Positions 1 through 8,405 are shown, counted from the stretch's first letter. The stretch is 40,438 bases of DNA from an uncultured Phocaeicola sp. (GCA_948566455.1 CAOYQO010000026.1:1-40438), one strand, 5' to 3'. The notes: a model not told the origin generated them from the sequence alone. Translations and numbers: made by a program.

Positions 1-71
1 TACTTTGTGTATGAATTAGTTGGCTGATTTTGTAATATTTAATGAATGTCCCTAACTTGTCCTTCTACAAA

Positions 72-566
72 TCAAATTTTCTTTTCCTTTATATCTGTAC
101 GTGCCTCAACAACATTTACTACATAATCGCCTAATTTTTCGCATTCGCTGATAATATCCATATAATGATCCCCCGTCTGATAATTATATTCCTTATTATT
201 CACATCCAATACATTCTGATCCTTCAACTGGTTGCGGTAATTGTTTCTCTCATTCTCTATATTAAATGATTTGTTAGGATCAACCAAATGATATTCGTCT
301 TCTTCCAAAGATACTATTTGTTGCAGTGGAAGGCTGTACGATGCACCTGTCAACAATCCGGTGAAGCGATTCGTGGTCATAGCACCCAAAATATGGCGCA
401 AATGCCCACCTGTCAGTTTTTGCAAAGCCTCACTCACGGTTTTCATACCATATATCAGAAGTACCAGTGAGCCTATCAGTTTCAAAAAAAACAAATATTG
501 ACATGTAGATTCTCTTTTATTTAGACTCTCTTCTTTCTTACACTTTATTAAAAAACACAGAGGCAC
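72..566 (-). pseudogene. Internally deleted copy of the Na/Pi cotransporter gene
   Basis: This 164-codon frame resembles only the two ends of the neighbouring 563-residue transporter. Its residues about 28-75 match the neighbour's first 55 residues (FLKLIGSL, AMTTNR), and its residues from about 85 match the neighbour's last 81 (NKSFNIENE, EKLGDYVVNVVEA). By eye the C-terminal part is about 80-85% identical and the N-terminal part about 70%. Roughly 425 residues are missing, including all QSSSATT-type transport repeats, so it cannot transport phosphate. The first 27 residues have no counterpart in the neighbour. A better start, ATG at 504, is out of frame because of an A8 run at 484-491; one base fewer would restore M-S-I-F-V-F-L-K-L. 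It is either a decaying tandem duplicate or, less likely, an expressed small membrane protein with a PhoU tail. Confidence 0.8.
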
Positions 567-606
567 AAAGTATTTAACCCATCATAGGTTAAACCTTGCA
601 CCTCTG
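550..606 (-). terminator. Intrinsic terminator after the Na/Pi cotransporter gene
   Basis: Read on the minus strand, CAGAGG (606-601) pairs with CCTCTG (563-558). An inner perfect stem, TTTAACC/GGTTAAA (573-579 with 587-593), closes a 7-base loop, and mostly G-U-compatible pairs join the two. A run of six U (555-550) follows. It lies between the intact gene and its truncated copy, so the copy would be largely cut off from the upstream promoter. Confidence 0.8.
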
Positions 607-637
607 CACCTATTCTGTTCACCATAGCCCTTTCAGG

Positions 638-2329
638 TCAGGATTTCTTTTCCTTCACATTGCTACTGGCTTCCACCACATTTACTACATAATCGCCCAG
701 TTTTTCACATTCTCCAATAATATCCATATAGTGCACCCCCATCTGATAATCATACTCCTTATTATTCACATCCAGCACATTTTGGTTCTTTAGCTGATTA
801 CGATAGTTATTTATTTCATTCTCTATATTAAACGATTTATTCACATCTACCACATGATGCTCATCTTCCACCAACGAAATCATCTGAGACAAAGCATCAT
901 CAGTCAACTGGAACATCTGATGAATATGATCATACTGTTTCGGAGTAAAATCCATATCACTGCGATGTTTACGATTGATAGTACGTGCCAAATTATAACA
1001 GCTGTCCCCGATACTTTCTATTTCAGTCACTTCACGAAGCATAGCACGAATTTGCAACTTACTTTCAGAACTCAAACGCCCGTCGGATACCTGATTCAGA
1101 TAATTAGCGATCTCCACCTCCATGTTATCGCTTATATTCTCATATTTCTCAATACGACTGAACAATTTGTTAAAGTCATTGTCATTAGTGGTGTGAAGCA
1201 GATCCCGCACCATGCCAAACATACGATGAGTACGCTCTGCAAAGAGATTGATTTCCTTGCGTGCCTGCAATATAGAAAGCTCTGCCGTAGAAAGCATACC
1301 ACCTGTAATAAAGCGCAAACGATATTCCTCATCCTGCTCTCTCTGAGGAATGATTTTACAGACAGTTTTCTCTATCAACTTGACAAACCAAATAAGAATC
1401 AACACATTGCATATATTAAAAGTAGTATGAAAAGCAGACAGTTTAAAAGATACGGCAACAGCCGGATCTGCTGTTCTCATTATATCTTCTACAAACCATG
1501 AAACCCCCATAGTTACAGGCTTGAAAAGGCATAACACCCAAATAACCCCAAAAACATTGAACACCAAATGAGCCAGCGCAGCCCTCCTGGCCTGCGTATT
1601 GGCAGTCAGTGCGGCAAGGTTAGCGGTTATAGTGGTACCAATATTCTCGCCAAGTACCAACGCAGCCCCCAGCTCAAAACTAATCCAACCATTGGCACAC
1701 ATAATCAAAGTAATAGCCATCGTTGCAGCCGATGCCTGTACAATCATGGTAAGAACTGTACCGATGACAACAAATAAGATAACAGAACCAAATCCCATAT
1801 CAGTATAGTTCTGAACAAAAGACAACATTTCGGGGTTTCTACTTAAGTCAGGAGCATTCGTCTTCAAGAGAGAGAGGCCCATAAACAAAAAAGAGAAACC
1901 GAATATAAATTCTCCAATGGATTTACGGTTACTCTTTCCTGAAAATAATAAGGGTACGCCAACAGCCAATAACGGAAGTGCCATAGCAGCAATATCTACT
2001 TTAAACCCTAACGCAGATATAATCCATGCAGTGACAGTGGTACCGATATTTGCCCCCATAATGACTCCAATTGATTGTGAAAGTGTAAGGAGTCCGGCAT
2101 TAACGAAACTTACTACCATAACAGTAGTAGCAGAAGAGGATTGAATTAACGCAGTGATAAGAACACCGGTTAGCACTCCGGTTACCCGGTTGGTGGTCAT
2201 CGCTGTGAGGATTTTACGCAGTCTGTCACCAGCAAACTTTTGCAGCCCCTCACTCATGATTTTCATTCCATAAAGGAATAGCGCCAGTGAACCTAGCAGC
2301 TTTAAGAAATCATAAAAAGAATACTCCAT
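638..2329 (-). CDS. Na+/phosphate cotransporter family protein with PhoU-like C-terminal domain
   Basis: A 563-residue membrane protein of the NptA/YjbB type (Na/Pi cotransporter II family). The N-terminal part, about residues 1-320, is hydrophobic and carries the duplicated family signatures QSSSATT (about residue 62) and QASAATM, the second after GTVLTMIV. It also has GANIGTT and GENIGTT. A hydrophilic helical region from about residue 340 to the end is the PhoU-like domain and includes EKYENISDNMEVEIANYL and GECEKLGDYVVNVVE. Members import phosphate with sodium or export it; the direction cannot be told from sequence. It is transcribed divergently from the nucleoside kinase gene, is not in an operon, and is followed by its own terminator. 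No consensus promoter is clear upstream. Confidence 0.92.
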   Translation of the reverse strand: MEYSFYDFLKLLGSLALFLYGMKIMSEGLQKFAGDRLRKILTAMTTNRVTGVLTGVLITALIQSSSATTVMVVSFVNAGLLTLSQSIGVIMGANIGTTVTAWIISALGFKVDIAAMALPLLAVGVPLLFSGKSNRKSIGEFIFGFSFLFMGLSLLKTNAPDLSRNPEMLSFVQNYTDMGFGSVILFVVIGTVLTMIVQASAATMAITLIMCANGWISFELGAALVLGENIGTTITANLAALTANTQARRAALAHLVFNVFGVIWVLCLFKPVTMGVSWFVEDIMRTADPAVAVSFKLSAFHTTFNICNVLILIWFVKLIEKTVCKIIPQREQDEEYRLRFITGGMLSTAELSILQARKEINLFAERTHRMFGMVRDLLHTTNDNDFNKLFSRIEKYENISDNMEVEIANYLNQVSDGRLSSESKLQIRAMLREVTEIESIGDSCYNLARTINRKHRSDMDFTPKQYDHIHQMFQLTDDALSQMISLVEDEHHVVDVNKSFNIENEINNYRNQLKNQNVLDVNNKEYDYQMGVHYMDIIGECEKLGDYVVNVVEASSNVKEKKS

Positions 2330-2350
2330 CTTTAATTAATTTGGTAGGAA

Positions 2351-2382
2351 TTGGCTAATCTCCCTTTTATTCAGTAAATTTC
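2351..2382 (+). promoter_or_regulatory. Possible promoter for the nucleoside kinase gene
   Basis: TTGG at 2351-2354 is followed after 20 bases by TAAATTTC at 2375-2382, one base off the Bacteroidetes -7 consensus TAnnTTTG. The predicted start site would give a leader of about 30 bases containing the palindrome at 2402-2415. The match is imperfect, so this is tentative. Confidence 0.35.
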
Positions 2383-2401
2383 AAGCCGTTTCACTACGTT
2401 A

Positions 2402-2415
2402 GTAATAATTATTAC
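2402..2415. repeat. 14-bp perfect palindrome between divergent genes
   Basis: GTAATAATTATTAC reads identically on both strands. It lies 5 bases before the kinase start codon and about 70 bases before the divergent transporter start. It could be a small operator, but the sequence is AT-rich and chance is possible. Confidence 0.3.
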
Positions 2416-2419
2416 GATT

Positions 2420-4084
2420 ATGTTACAAATCTGTTGCAAAAATAACAATATTTCAAAGAATTTCCCAATCGGAAGCTCACTTTTGGATATTTATAATGGT
2501 TTTAATCTAGATATCCCATACGGGCCGGTCAGTGCCAAAGTCAATAACAAAGTAGAAGGACTCAATTACCGGGCCTATAATAATAAGGATGTAGAGTTCC
2601 TGAACATACTGAATCCTTCAGGAATGCGTACCTATGTCCGTTCGCTCTGCTTCATCTTGTGCAAAGCGGTGGAGGACTTATACCCTGATGGAAAAATCAT
2701 GCTTGAACATCCCGTATCCAAAGGATATTATTGCGCCTTGCAGATAGGACGCGAAACCGGGCTAGATGATGTTTCCCGTATTAAGCAGCGAATGAAAGAG
2801 ATTGTGGAAGCCAACATCCCTTTCCACCGTTTTGAATGTCACACAACTGAAGTAGTAGAACTATTCCGCCGGAAAGGAATGATGGACAAAGTTAGACTGC
2901 TTGAAACTTCAGGGGAACTTTACTCCTATTATTATACTTTAGAAGATACCATTGACTACTACTACGGCAGTCTGTTGCCCAGCACCGGATATATCCGCAA
3001 ATTCGACATTGTTAAATACTATGACGGCTTGTTGCTGCGAGTCCCCAACCGTCAGAATCCGGAAATATTGGAGGAAGTAGTAAAACAAGAAAAAATGCTG
3101 GAAGTATTCAAAGAGCACCGACGCTGGAATCAGATTTTAGGTGTGGGTACTGTAGGAGATTTCAATGTGGCCTGTAATGAAGGTTATGCCACCGATCTGA
3201 TTAATGTGTCTGAAGCCTTGCAGGAAAAAAAAATTTCCAATATTGCTGATGAGATATACCACAGAGGAAAAAACGGTCAAAGAGTAAAACTGGTTCTTAT
3301 CTCCGGTCCATCCTCTTCTGGTAAAACGACTTTCAGCAAACGGCTCAGTATCCAGTTGATGGCAAACGGGCTGAAACCTTACCCCATCTCCCTGGACAAT
3401 TACTTTGTTGACCGAGAAAAGACACCAAAAGATGAAAAAGGTGATTATGATTACGAATCATTGTATGCATTGGATTTGGAGTTCTTCAACAAGCAATTAC
3501 AAGATCTGCTTCATGGAAAGGAAGTAGAGTTACCACGTTTCAACTTCACCACAGGAAGAAGGGAATTTAAAGGTGACAAACTTAAGATTGACGATAACAT
3601 GATATTGATTCTCGAAGGGATTCATGCACTTAACCCCGAATTAACCCCTCATATTCCCGCCGAGAATAAATATAAAATATATGTATCGGCATTAACCACT
3701 ATTCTGCTGGACAATCATAATTATATTCCGACTACCGACAACCGTTTGTTGCGCCGTATTATCCGCGATTACAAATACCGTGGCTATTCCGCAGAGGAAA
3801 CAATCAGAAGATGGCCCAGCGTACGCGCCGGAGAAGAAAAATGGATCTTCCCATATCAGGAAAATGCAGATGCCATGTTCAATTCTGCCCTGTTGTTTGA
3901 ACTGGCCATTATGAAGGATTATGCCATTCCTATTCTAAGGAATGTTCCCAATAACAAACCGGAATATTCAGAAGCATACCGTTTACGCAAATTCTTGGAA
4001 TATTTCGCTTCGGTACAAGATAAAGAATTGCCTCCCACTTCTTTACTGAGAGAGTTTTTAGGAGGAAGCAGTTTCCGGTATTAA
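2420..4084 (+). CDS. Nucleoside kinase (uridine kinase-like, TGS/tRNA-synthetase-like N-terminus)
   Basis: A 554-residue protein with three parts. Residues 1-60 look like a TGS domain. About 60-240 resemble the threonyl-tRNA-synthetase accessory (SAD-like) domain, with LEHPVSKGYYCALQIG. About 285-490 form a P-loop kinase of the phosphoribulokinase/uridine kinase family. The Walker A motif GPSSSGKTT lies at about residues 295-303, followed by the conserved SLDNYFVDRE, and then ILEGIHALNP. The family is annotated as nucleoside or uridine kinase and should phosphorylate a nucleoside using ATP or GTP in pyrimidine salvage; the exact substrate is not readable from sequence. The start ATG has no strong ribosome-binding site, as is common in Bacteroidetes. 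It stands alone, divergent from the transporter gene. Confidence 0.85.
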   Translation: MLQICCKNNNISKNFPIGSSLLDIYNGFNLDIPYGPVSAKVNNKVEGLNYRAYNNKDVEFLNILNPSGMRTYVRSLCFILCKAVEDLYPDGKIMLEHPVSKGYYCALQIGRETGLDDVSRIKQRMKEIVEANIPFHRFECHTTEVVELFRRKGMMDKVRLLETSGELYSYYYTLEDTIDYYYGSLLPSTGYIRKFDIVKYYDGLLLRVPNRQNPEILEEVVKQEKMLEVFKEHRRWNQILGVGTVGDFNVACNEGYATDLINVSEALQEKKISNIADEIYHRGKNGQRVKLVLISGPSSSGKTTFSKRLSIQLMANGLKPYPISLDNYFVDREKTPKDEKGDYDYESLYALDLEFFNKQLQDLLHGKEVELPRFNFTTGRREFKGDKLKIDDNMILILEGIHALNPELTPHIPAENKYKIYVSALTTILLDNHNYIPTTDNRLLRRIIRDYKYRGYSAEETIRRWPSVRAGEEKWIFPYQENADAMFNSALLFELAIMKDYAIPILRNVPNNKPEYSEAYRLRKFLEYFASVQDKELPPTSLLREFLGGSSFRY

Positions 4085-4240
4085 CCTGTTATTAAACAGT
4101 ATATAAGTTTTGTTTATGTGCAAAACAAACTGTAATTTCGGCCATTATTAAACAAGTATAAGTGAATGCACTCCAAAGGCTATAGAAAATTGTTCAACTG
4201 CCTGATGTTCTACTACTAAGAACATTTCTTCTTCAGGAGG
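4085..4240. other. Intergenic region after the kinase gene, with hairpins
   Basis: I see no gene here. CTGTT/AACAG (4086-4090 with 4095-4099) is a short hairpin just after the kinase stop. A second, AGTTTTGTTT with AAAACAAACT (4106-4115 with 4122-4131), pairs with one bulge; neither has a clean U tract after it, so termination is uncertain. At 4205-4225, ATGTTCT and AGAACAT form a perfect 7-bp inverted repeat around a 7-base loop. The remainder is AT-rich without recognisable signals. Confidence 0.45.
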
Positions 4241-4320
4241 GTATGCCAAAAGCCAGCAGACTGTACATTACACCACCATAAAGATGGATTAAATGACAGC
4301 GTATCTTACTTTTGGCATAC
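4241..4320 (+). promoter_or_regulatory. hypD promoter framed by a 12-bp inverted repeat
   Basis: GTATGCCAAAAG (4241-4252) and CTTTTGGCATAC (4309-4320) are perfect inverted copies whose outer ends are 80 bp apart. The right arm overlaps TACTTTTG (4307-4314), an exact Bacteroidetes -7 element (TAnnTTTG). The -33 region (TGG at 4285-4287, 19 bases upstream) is a poor match. The inferred start is near 4320, giving a leader of about 65 bases before hypD. Inside the arms, CTGT-CATT-type halves (from 4261 and ending 4299) and CCAT/ATGG (4277-4280 with 4285-4288) can also pair. The arms could be two operator sites joined by a looping regulator, or a long imperfect hairpin. Confidence 0.6.
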
Positions 4321-4385
4321 GTTTCTTTCTATTTGATATCTTATTCTCTTGCACATCAATTGGTCGGATCCATTAATCCGCCCTT

Positions 4386-6812
4386 ATGGAAATTTCTATT
4401 TATGAACCAGTAGACCTTATTATAACTCTTATGAAAACAACAATCAACGGTATGACAGACCGTATCCGACGCCTACGTCAAGAATCTTTTGATACACAAC
4501 CTTCTTTGTCCATAGAACGTGCTCTGATAGAAACCGAATTTTACAAAGAAAACGAAGGAAAGTATCCAATTCCTATTCTAAGAGCACTGAACTTCCTTGA
4601 AATCTGTAAACGGAAAACTATATACATAGGTGAAGACGAACTGATTGTAGGTGAACGTGGACCACGCCCCAAAGCCGTATCGACTTTCCCTGAACTGACC
4701 TGTCACAGCGTGGAAGACCTTCATGTATTGAACACCCGCGAATTGCAGCGTTACACCATCAGCCAGGAAGATATAGACACCTATGAGCGCGAGGTAATTC
4801 CTTATTGGAAAGGGCGCACCCAACGCGAACGCATCTTCAATCACGTTCCCAAAGAATGGAAAGAAGCTTACGAAGTAGGAATGTTCACTGAATTCATGGA
4901 ACAACGAGCCCCCGGCCATACTTCTCTGGACGGAAAGGTTTATCAACATGGCATGCTGGATTTGAAAGAACGTATTGCACATGAGTTGAAAAATCTGGAT
5001 TTTATGAATGATCCAGAAGCAACCGACAAACAAGAAGAACTGACCGCCATGTCCATCTCCTGTGATGCCGCTATCATTTTTGCCGAACGCCATGCCGAAC
5101 TGGCCGAAAAGATGGCTGGACAAGAAACCGATCCGAAACGCAAAGAGGAACTGAAAAAAATAGCGGAAATCTGCCGATGGGTTCCTGCACATGCCCCCCG
5201 TACTTATTGGGAGGCCATACAAATGTACTGGTTTGTCCATCTCGGCACCATTACAGAGCTGAACGGATGGGACGCCATGAATCCAGGACATTTTGACCAG
5301 CACCTCGCTCCTTTCTATGAAAAAGACCTGGAAGAAGGAATACTGACCCGTGCAGAGGCCAAAGAACTGATGTCATGTTTCTTTATCAAAGTAAATAATC
5401 AGACAGCCCCACCCAAAGTTGGCATCACCGCCAAAGAAAGCGGTACCTACAATGACTTTACCAATCTGAATATCGGTGGCATCAAACGTGATGGTAGCAA
5501 CGGAGTCAGCGAAGTATCCTATATCATGCTCGAAACAGTAGATGATCTTCACCTGTTACAACCCGGAAGCGCCCTGCACATCAGTGTATGCACCCCGGAG
5601 CGTTTCCTGCGCGAAGGCTGCAAAGTAATCCGTAAGGGCTATGGCTACCCATCTGTATTCAATCCCGACACATACGTCATGGAACTGATGCGACAGGGAA
5701 AAACACCGGAGGACGCTCGTGAAGGCGGATGTAGCGGATGCATAGAAGTAGGCGCTTTCGGAAAAGAAGCTTACATACTGACCGGTTACCTTAACGTACC
5801 CAAGATATTGGAAGTCACCTTGCACAACGGAACAGATCCTGTATCAGGCAAGAAAGTAGGCTTGGTAACAGGAGATCCCTGTACCTTCCGGAGTTATGAA
5901 GCACTTTATGACGCATTTCTTAAACAAATCCATTATTTTGTAGATATGAAAGTACGCGTCAGCAACTACATTGACCGTATGTTCGCCAAATACGCTCCCG
6001 CCACTTTCCTGTCTTTGTTCATTGATGACTGTATCGCCAAAGGAAAAGATTATTATAACTGCGGACCGCGTTATAACACAAGCTATATTCAATGCACCGG
6101 TTTGGGTACTATTACCGACAGCCTCTCCGTTCTGAAAAAACATGTATTCGAAGAACGTAAATTCAATATGGAGCAAATCATCCATGCTACCGATACCAAC
6201 TTCGAAGGACAGGAAGCCATGAGACAGTTCATACTGAACCGTACCCCTTTCTTCGGTAACGATGACGAATATGCAGACCGCATCGCCATCCAGATCTTTA
6301 ACGACCTTTACGATGCCATCGAGGGAAAGCCGAACACCAAAGGCGAATGTTTCCATCTGAACATGTTGTCTACCACCTGTCACGTTTACTTCGGCAAAAT
6401 GATGAATGCCACCCCCAACGGCCGTCTAGCCGGACGTGCCATCAGTGACGGTACCTCACCCTCACACGGAGCAGATACCCACGGGCCATCCGCCGTTATA
6501 AAATCATTAGGAAAACTGGACCAGGTGAAAAGCGGAGGCACTCTATTGAATCAGCGCTTCCTGCCTTCACTTCTTAAACACGATGAAGACATAGCCAAAC
6601 TGGTAAGCCTCATCCGCAGCTATTTTGCTTTAGGAGGACATCACATTCAGTTCAACATAGTAGATACCGCTACCCTGCATGCCGCCCAAAAACATCCGGA
6701 AGAATACCGGGACCTATTGGTACGCGTAGCTGGATACAGTGATTACTTCAATGACATGAATACAGATTTACAATATGACGTAATAGCCCGCACGGCACAA
6801 GAAACCTTCTGA
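4386..6812 (+). CDS. hypD: Glycyl radical enzyme, trans-4-hydroxy-L-proline dehydratase (HypD)
   Basis: An 808-residue glycyl radical enzyme. The radical loop RVAGYSDYF is near the C-terminus with Gly783, and the thiyl loop GCSGCIEVG carries Cys452 and Glu454. From memory of the Clostridioides difficile HypD sequence, its active-site residues F152, H160, D278, S334, D339, F340, C434, E436, Y450 and G765 all recur here at a constant offset of +18: F170, H178, D296, S352, D357, F358, C452, E454, Y468, G783. That argues for hydroxyproline dehydration to (S)-pyrroline-5-carboxylate rather than pyruvate formate-lyase, which needs adjacent cysteines. One difference is Cys449 where C. difficile has Thr. 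The start may instead be ATG 4431, since the family begins about there and residues 1-15 have no counterpart. The activase gene follows after 4 bases. The enzyme is oxygen-sensitive and cytoplasmic. Confidence 0.85.
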   Translation: MEISIYEPVDLIITLMKTTINGMTDRIRRLRQESFDTQPSLSIERALIETEFYKENEGKYPIPILRALNFLEICKRKTIYIGEDELIVGERGPRPKAVSTFPELTCHSVEDLHVLNTRELQRYTISQEDIDTYEREVIPYWKGRTQRERIFNHVPKEWKEAYEVGMFTEFMEQRAPGHTSLDGKVYQHGMLDLKERIAHELKNLDFMNDPEATDKQEELTAMSISCDAAIIFAERHAELAEKMAGQETDPKRKEELKKIAEICRWVPAHAPRTYWEAIQMYWFVHLGTITELNGWDAMNPGHFDQHLAPFYEKDLEEGILTRAEAKELMSCFFIKVNNQTAPPKVGITAKESGTYNDFTNLNIGGIKRDGSNGVSEVSYIMLETVDDLHLLQPGSALHISVCTPERFLREGCKVIRKGYGYPSVFNPDTYVMELMRQGKTPEDAREGGCSGCIEVGAFGKEAYILTGYLNVPKILEVTLHNGTDPVSGKKVGLVTGDPCTFRSYEALYDAFLKQIHYFVDMKVRVSNYIDRMFAKYAPATFLSLFIDDCIAKGKDYYNCGPRYNTSYIQCTGLGTITDSLSVLKKHVFEERKFNMEQIIHATDTNFEGQEAMRQFILNRTPFFGNDDEYADRIAIQIFNDLYDAIEGKPNTKGECFHLNMLSTTCHVYFGKMMNATPNGRLAGRAISDGTSPSHGADTHGPSAVIKSLGKLDQVKSGGTLLNQRFLPSLLKHDEDIAKLVSLIRSYFALGGHHIQFNIVDTATLHAAQKHPEEYRDLLVRVAGYSDYFNDMNTDLQYDVIARTAQETF

Positions 6813-6816
6813 CAAG

Positions 6817-7725
6817 ATGAGTCTGATTTTCGACATCAAACGCTATGCCATCAATGACGGACCGGGCATCCGCATCACACTTTTCATGAAAGGATGCCCG
6901 CTCTCGTGCATATGGTGCCATAATCCCGAAGGCATTCGTAACGGAAAAGACAAACTATACACAGCCAAGAAATGCCTCGGCTGTGGAACTTGTCTGAAAG
7001 CATGTCCCAACGGGGCACTGACACTGGCTCCCGAGGGTATTATCACCGACAAACAAAAATGCGTGTTATGCGGACGCTGTGCCGAAGAATGTCCGGCAAT
7101 GGCTATCGAGATATCAGGAACGGAATATACCGCCGAATACCTGATGCATGAAATAGAAAAGGAAATTCCATTTATGGATCAATCGGGCGGTGGAGTTACT
7201 TTTTGTGGTGGAGAACCGTTGCTTCATCCCGAATTCTTGATTGATATACTGAAACGTTGCGGACAACAGGGAATTCATCGGGTGGTAGATACCACCCTGC
7301 TTGCCCGCAAAGAAACAGTGGATGAAGTGATGCGGAATTGTGAACTATTGCTTATTGACTTAAAATCAATGGACAGTACCGTACACCAGACATTTTGTGA
7401 TGTTCCCAATGAATTAATTTTGGAGAACATCCGCAGAGTAGCAGAAGCTGACTTTCCTTATTATATCCGTATTCCATTGATTGAAGGAGTGAATGCAGAT
7501 GAAAAGAACATAAAGCTGTCTGCCGAATTTTTGGCCAGTCTTCCACGGCATCCTGAGATCATTAACCTATTACCTTACCATGATATAGGAAAGGGAAAGC
7601 ATGCAAAGCTAGGCAGTATCTATAACCCTAAAGGATATAAAATGCAAACGCCATCCGAGGAAGTACAACAGCAGTGCATACAAATCTTGACTGATTACGG
7701 TTTAAAAGCAACCATAGGTGGATAA
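6817..7725 (+). CDS. Glycyl-radical enzyme activase, radical SAM (HypE-type)
   Basis: A 302-residue radical SAM protein that would install the glycyl radical on the upstream HypD. The SAM-binding cluster motif CX3CX2C is C27/C31/C34 (KGCPLSCIWCHNPEG). An inserted ferredoxin-like segment has two complete four-cysteine sets, C53/C56/C59/C63 and C82/C85/C88/C92, for two auxiliary 4Fe-4S clusters, as in activases of non-PFL glycyl radical enzymes. The GGE motif (CGGEPLLHPE) contacts the methionine of SAM. The ATG lies 4 bases after the hypD stop, so the genes are co-transcribed. I infer HypE because of that pairing; activases of this group are hard to tell apart by sequence. Length is normal and nothing appears broken. 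Confidence 0.88.
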   Translation: MSLIFDIKRYAINDGPGIRITLFMKGCPLSCIWCHNPEGIRNGKDKLYTAKKCLGCGTCLKACPNGALTLAPEGIITDKQKCVLCGRCAEECPAMAIEISGTEYTAEYLMHEIEKEIPFMDQSGGGVTFCGGEPLLHPEFLIDILKRCGQQGIHRVVDTTLLARKETVDEVMRNCELLLIDLKSMDSTVHQTFCDVPNELILENIRRVAEADFPYYIRIPLIEGVNADEKNIKLSAEFLASLPRHPEIINLLPYHDIGKGKHAKLGSIYNPKGYKMQTPSEEVQQQCIQILTDYGLKATIGG

Positions 7726-7732
7726 TTATATA

Positions 7733-8305
7733 TCATCGTTCTGTAGTAAAAGGACCTTCGTACCCCAAAAACGTGCCCCGTCCTCCGTTATCAAATAATC
7801 TTCCTCATTACGCAACTCTGTAAACTCACGATAACTCTCCAACTTATCATAATCGATAAAATCCTTAAAGCATTTCTCCGCTTTCCAACAATCTATTAAT
7901 ATAGATACCCGGTTCTATAGTAAGTTCAAATTCCGGTTCCAAAGATCCGACCAGCCTTAATAATTTACGGCTGACCTAAGTACTTTTCTAATGAATCACC
8001 TGTCTTTTAGCAACTGCTTTTTCCAAACACTTCTTCAAATCCGCGGCAGAACCAGTTTCTGTCACTCCCACCCTCTACGCTTTCTCACACAAGGCAGGCT
8101 GGATCCCATCCATACAATATGATATCCATATCGCCAATCCGGCATAGGGCAAGTCCCAAAAATAAAGAGAAGTAGAACCTTGGCGGAAATGATAAGTATT
8201 ATCCGCATAGTCGCCACTCTCCCCGTTATCTAAAATAGCAAGAAACCTATCCCCACGTTTTTTCAAACTGTTACGACGGGTTGTATAAGTTTCTTTTGCA
8301 AACAT
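7733..8305 (-). pseudogene. Degraded Xaa-Pro aminopeptidase (aminopeptidase P) gene
   Basis: Read on the minus strand from ATG 8305, the product begins MFAKETYTTRRNSLKKR, then ADNTYHFRQGSTSLYF and YAGLA, the N-terminal signature of Bacteroidetes aminopeptidase P. After an in-frame TAG at 8077-8075 the same frame continues VGVTETGSAADLKK and then meets further stops. The central part, perhaps 240 residues, is missing. The reading then resumes as LEPEFELTIEPGIYIN, and after a frameshift as DFIDYDKLESYREF and LRNEEDYLITEDGARFLG, matching the family's EPGIY...GIRIED C-terminus, to TGA at 7733. Intact family members are about 455-460 residues; this remnant has room for about 190. Stops, a frameshift and the large deletion mean no active metalloprotease. 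It ends tail-to-tail with the activase gene, only 7 bases away. Confidence 0.85.
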
Positions 8306-8397
8306 AATCTTATGTTTTTTATATAGATGACAGGTAAAGATAGCCATCCCCTTAAAATAATCCCCCCAAAAAGGAAGATTATTACAATACAATTTCC

Positions 8398-8405
8398 TAT
8401 TTTTG
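8398..8405 (+). promoter_or_regulatory. Promoter -7 element for rpoN
   Basis: TATTTTTG matches TAnnTTTG exactly and lies 28 bases before the rpoN start codon. No TTTG-like -33 element is seen at the expected 19-21 base spacing, so strength is uncertain. It sits between the start of the divergent aminopeptidase remnant and rpoN. Confidence 0.5.

Noticed and set aside
4241..4320. Miniature transposable element with 12-bp terminal repeats
   Set aside because: There is no target-site duplication at the ends, and the right arm doubles as a promoter element; regulatory pairing is more likely.
4311..4331. TTTGGCATACG as a sigma-54 -24 element, tempting because rpoN is nearby
   Set aside because: No GC dinucleotide occurs at the required -12 spacing, while the same bases contain an exact housekeeping -7 element.
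4205..4385. ZTP/pfl-type or other known riboswitch ahead of the glycyl radical enzyme gene
   Set aside because: The conserved cores of the ZTP, THF, preQ1 and cobalamin riboswitches are not present, and the inferred transcript starts near 4320, leaving only about 65 bases.
4578..5303. 241-codon open frame on the minus strand
   Set aside because: It lies wholly inside hypD, has no family resemblance and is a shadow of the coding strand's codon bias.
4386..6812. Pyruvate formate-lyase (pflB)
   Set aside because: PFL needs adjacent catalytic cysteines; here there is a single GCIE-type thiyl loop and the HypD pocket residues.
8075..8392. 105-codon hypothetical protein gene on the minus strand
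   Set aside because: Its protein-like part is only the first portion of a broken Xaa-Pro aminopeptidase, and the residues before ATG 8305 have no counterpart.
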